DNA from: Clostridium cavendishii DSM 21758
GTDB taxonomy: Bacteria; Bacillota; Clostridia; Clostridiales; Clostridiaceae
DNA: 64,000 nucleotides
Reading direction: 5' to 3'
Assembly: GCF_900141845.1 (NCBI RefSeq)
Contig: NZ_FQZB01000007.1
Span: forward strand, 248,001-312,000
The first letter of the stretch is position 1. Each line of letters begins with the position of its first letter. The notes below the pieces were generated by a model. The model was given only the letters and a program-made list of their open reading frames with translations, made no database searches and was not told the DNA's origin. The position numbers were made by a program, and so were the translations under genes. Below, piece by piece: positions 62,731 through 64,000 of this stretch.

Positions 62731-63648
62731 GTGACTAAATATATTTTAAAAAGAATAGTAGTCAGCTTAATAACAATCTGGATGGTTGTAACAATTACAT
62801 TTTTTTTAATGAGATTGTTACCAGGTGGACCTTTTTCAGGGGAGAAAAAGTTACCACCATCAGTACAAATGAATTTAGAGGCAAAGTTTGGAATGAATAA
62901 GCCTTTAGGAGAGCAGTATACAACTTACCTTAAAAGTGTAGCGAGTGGATATTTAGGACCATCAATGTATTATGATGGAAGATCTGTAAATGAGATTATA
63001 GCAACACATTTTCCAACATCAGCAAAACTGGGGGTAGTTTCTATTTTATTTTCATTAATTATAGGAATAGCTATGGGAATTATAGCAGCTATAAAGCAAG
63101 ATAAATGGCAAGATAGAGCAACTATGATTATATCAACTATAGGAGTTACGGTGCCAAGCTTTGTACTTGCAACAATACTTATGTATATATTTGCAGTTAA
63201 GTTGAATCTTGTACCAGCTTTGGGGTTGAATGGAGCAAGTTCTTACATACTTCCAACAATTGCTTTATCTGGGTATAATATGGCCTTCATAGCTAGGTTA
63301 TCAAGATCAAGTTTAGTTGAGGTTATAAGACAAGATTATATAAGAGTAGCAAGAGCAAAGGGTATGTCTGGAAAAACTGTAATAGTAAAACATGCTTTAA
63401 GAAATTCTTTAATACCTGTAGTTACATACACAGGACCGATTGTGGCTATGGTATTAACAGGGAGCTTTGTGATAGAAAGCATTTTTGGTATTCCTGGTAT
63501 AGGTAAAGAATTTGTTACATCTATAGGTAGTAGAGATTATACATTAACTTTGGGATTAACAGTATTTTTTAGTAGTTTCTTAGTAGTGTGTAACTTAATA
63601 GTAGATATTTTATATGGAATTATAGACCCGAGAATAAAAGTTAGTTAG
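62731..63648 (+). CDS. oppB: Oligopeptide ABC transporter permease OppB
   Basis: A 305-residue permease of the Dpp/Opp type: N-terminal helix after MTKYILKRIVVSLITIW, an outside stretch with MRLLPGGPF, then five helices and the EAA loop DYIRVARAKGMSGKTVIVKH-ALRNSL that contacts the ATPases. The start is GTG, with GGGGGAGGGG upstream. OppC follows by 25 bases. It imports peptides with binding protein and ATPases that would lie beyond the right edge. Peptide rather than nickel or dipeptide cargo is assumed from overall similarity. Confidence 0.9.
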   Translation: MTKYILKRIVVSLITIWMVVTITFFLMRLLPGGPFSGEKKLPPSVQMNLEAKFGMNKPLGEQYTTYLKSVASGYLGPSMYYDGRSVNEIIATHFPTSAKLGVVSILFSLIIGIAMGIIAAIKQDKWQDRATMIISTIGVTVPSFVLATILMYIFAVKLNLVPALGLNGASSYILPTIALSGYNMAFIARLSRSSLVEVIRQDYIRVARAKGMSGKTVIVKHALRNSLIPVVTYTGPIVAMVLTGSFVIESIFGIPGIGKEFVTSIGSRDYTLTLGLTVFFSSFLVVCNLIVDILYGIIDPRIKVS

Positions 63649-63673
63649 AAGAGGTTAAAAGGGGGAAGAAAAA

Positions 63674-64000
63674 ATGGAATTATCAAAAGGGCTTTTTACG
63701 CCTCTTCCAGAAGTAGAAAAAAATGCTGAGGTCATAGCAAGACCTACGCTCACATATGCACAAGATGTTTTGAGAAGGCTTAAGAATAATAAAGTAGCAA
63801 TGTTTGGGGTTATATTAGTAGTAGTAATAACATTAATAGCAATTTTTGCACCTATATTTTATCCACATGATTACCGTACCCAAAATTTTGCTATAAAGAA
63901 TCAAGGTCCTTCATTAGAGCATTGGTTTGGCACAGATACATTTGGAAGAGATGAATTTGCAAGAATATGTTATGGAGCTAGAATATCACTTACAGTAGCA
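63674..64000 (+). CDS. oppC: Oligopeptide ABC transporter permease OppC (3'-truncated)
   Basis: 109 codons are visible before the window ends. The protein starts MELSKGLFTPLP, has RPTLTYAQDVLRRLKNNKVA before the first helix (~43-62), then the OppC-type HWFGTDTFGRDEFARICYGA region that precedes the permease core. The ATG follows AAAAGGGGGAAG. It is the partner of OppB in the same operon. Confidence 0.92.
   Translation, partial: MELSKGLFTPLPEVEKNAEVIARPTLTYAQDVLRRLKNNKVAMFGVILVVVITLIAIFAPIFYPHDYRTQNFAIKNQGPSLEHWFGTDTFGRDEFARICYGARISLTVA

Noticed and set aside
1..64000. Prophage, insertion sequence, CRISPR array, tRNA or rRNA genes
   Set aside because: I looked for transposase, integrase, phage structural genes, regularly spaced repeats and cloverleaf or rRNA signatures and found none. 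This is by eye only; a tRNA scan would be decisive.

Overview
The window is very A+T-rich, has strong purine-rich ribosome binding sites (AAGGAG, GGAGG), many hairpin-plus-T-run terminators and -35/-10 promoters with 17-base spacers. Together with the gene content this points to a low-GC Firmicute, most likely a Clostridium sensu stricto or close relative. The indicators are a 2[4Fe-4S] ferredoxin, anaerobic ThiH-type thiamine thiazole synthesis, LPXTG surface proteins and DUF1846. I saw no rRNA, tRNA, CRISPR array, transposase or phage module. The window is ordinary chromosome with one accessory-looking stretch at about 10.8-25.8 kb. Both ends cut genes: a MoxR ATPase on the left and an OppC permease on the right.

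Layout. 1-4.4 kb: MoxR / DUF58 / transglutaminase operon. 4.5-8.2 kb: TPP riboswitch and thiS-thiF-thiG-thiH-tenI, the thiazole branch of thiamine synthesis. 8.4-10.7 kb: a short-chain dehydrogenase divergent from an O-acetylhomoserine sulfhydrylase. 10.9-11.6 kb: a minimal sortase-anchored thioester-domain protein. 11.8-14.5 kb: a small membrane protein with a response regulator and histidine kinase. 14.7-24.8 kb: three paralogous ~900-residue FtsX/MacB-type permeases with two ATPases. 25-30 kb: pentapeptide-repeat protein, a zinc-finger/HTH/DUF2087 regulator, an acetyltransferase, and an ECF sigma factor with a DUF4179 partner. 30.2-34.5 kb: a giant two-module cell-wall 5'-nucleotidase. 34.6-37.7 kb: a second TPP riboswitch and a thiamine-precursor ABC importer. 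38-40.3 kb: acetyltransferase / ROK repressor / HAD phosphatase operon behind a perfect palindrome. 40.5-53.9 kb: housekeeping genes (PHP proteins, HtpG, exonuclease-BRCT, Hsp20, patatin, GlpK, DUF1846, zinc ribbon, YgiQ). 54-62.4 kb: two tandem LCP proteins, ferredoxin, PlsY, a DUF2207-like protein, DegV, VanW. 62.7 kb to the end: start of an oligopeptide ABC importer.

Functional picture. The two TPP riboswitch loci divide the work: one makes the thiazole moiety, the other imports a pyrimidine precursor or thiamine. Several genes concern the cell surface: LCP ligases, VanW, the LPXTG nucleotidase, the thioester protein and the transglutaminase. The kinase/regulator pair beside the triplicated transporters resembles peptide-antibiotic sensing and detoxification, but the kinase is not of the short BceS type.

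The least explained signal is a family of short intergenic repeats sharing a core close to GAATAACCAAATT followed by AATTTGGATTCTCA. At least six copies occur in both orientations. One lies between a TPP riboswitch terminator and thiS, and three surround glpK. The other notable items are the very small thioester/LPQTG protein, the uneven tandem expansion of the ABC permeases, and two perfect 20-bp palindromes placed at predicted transcription starts.
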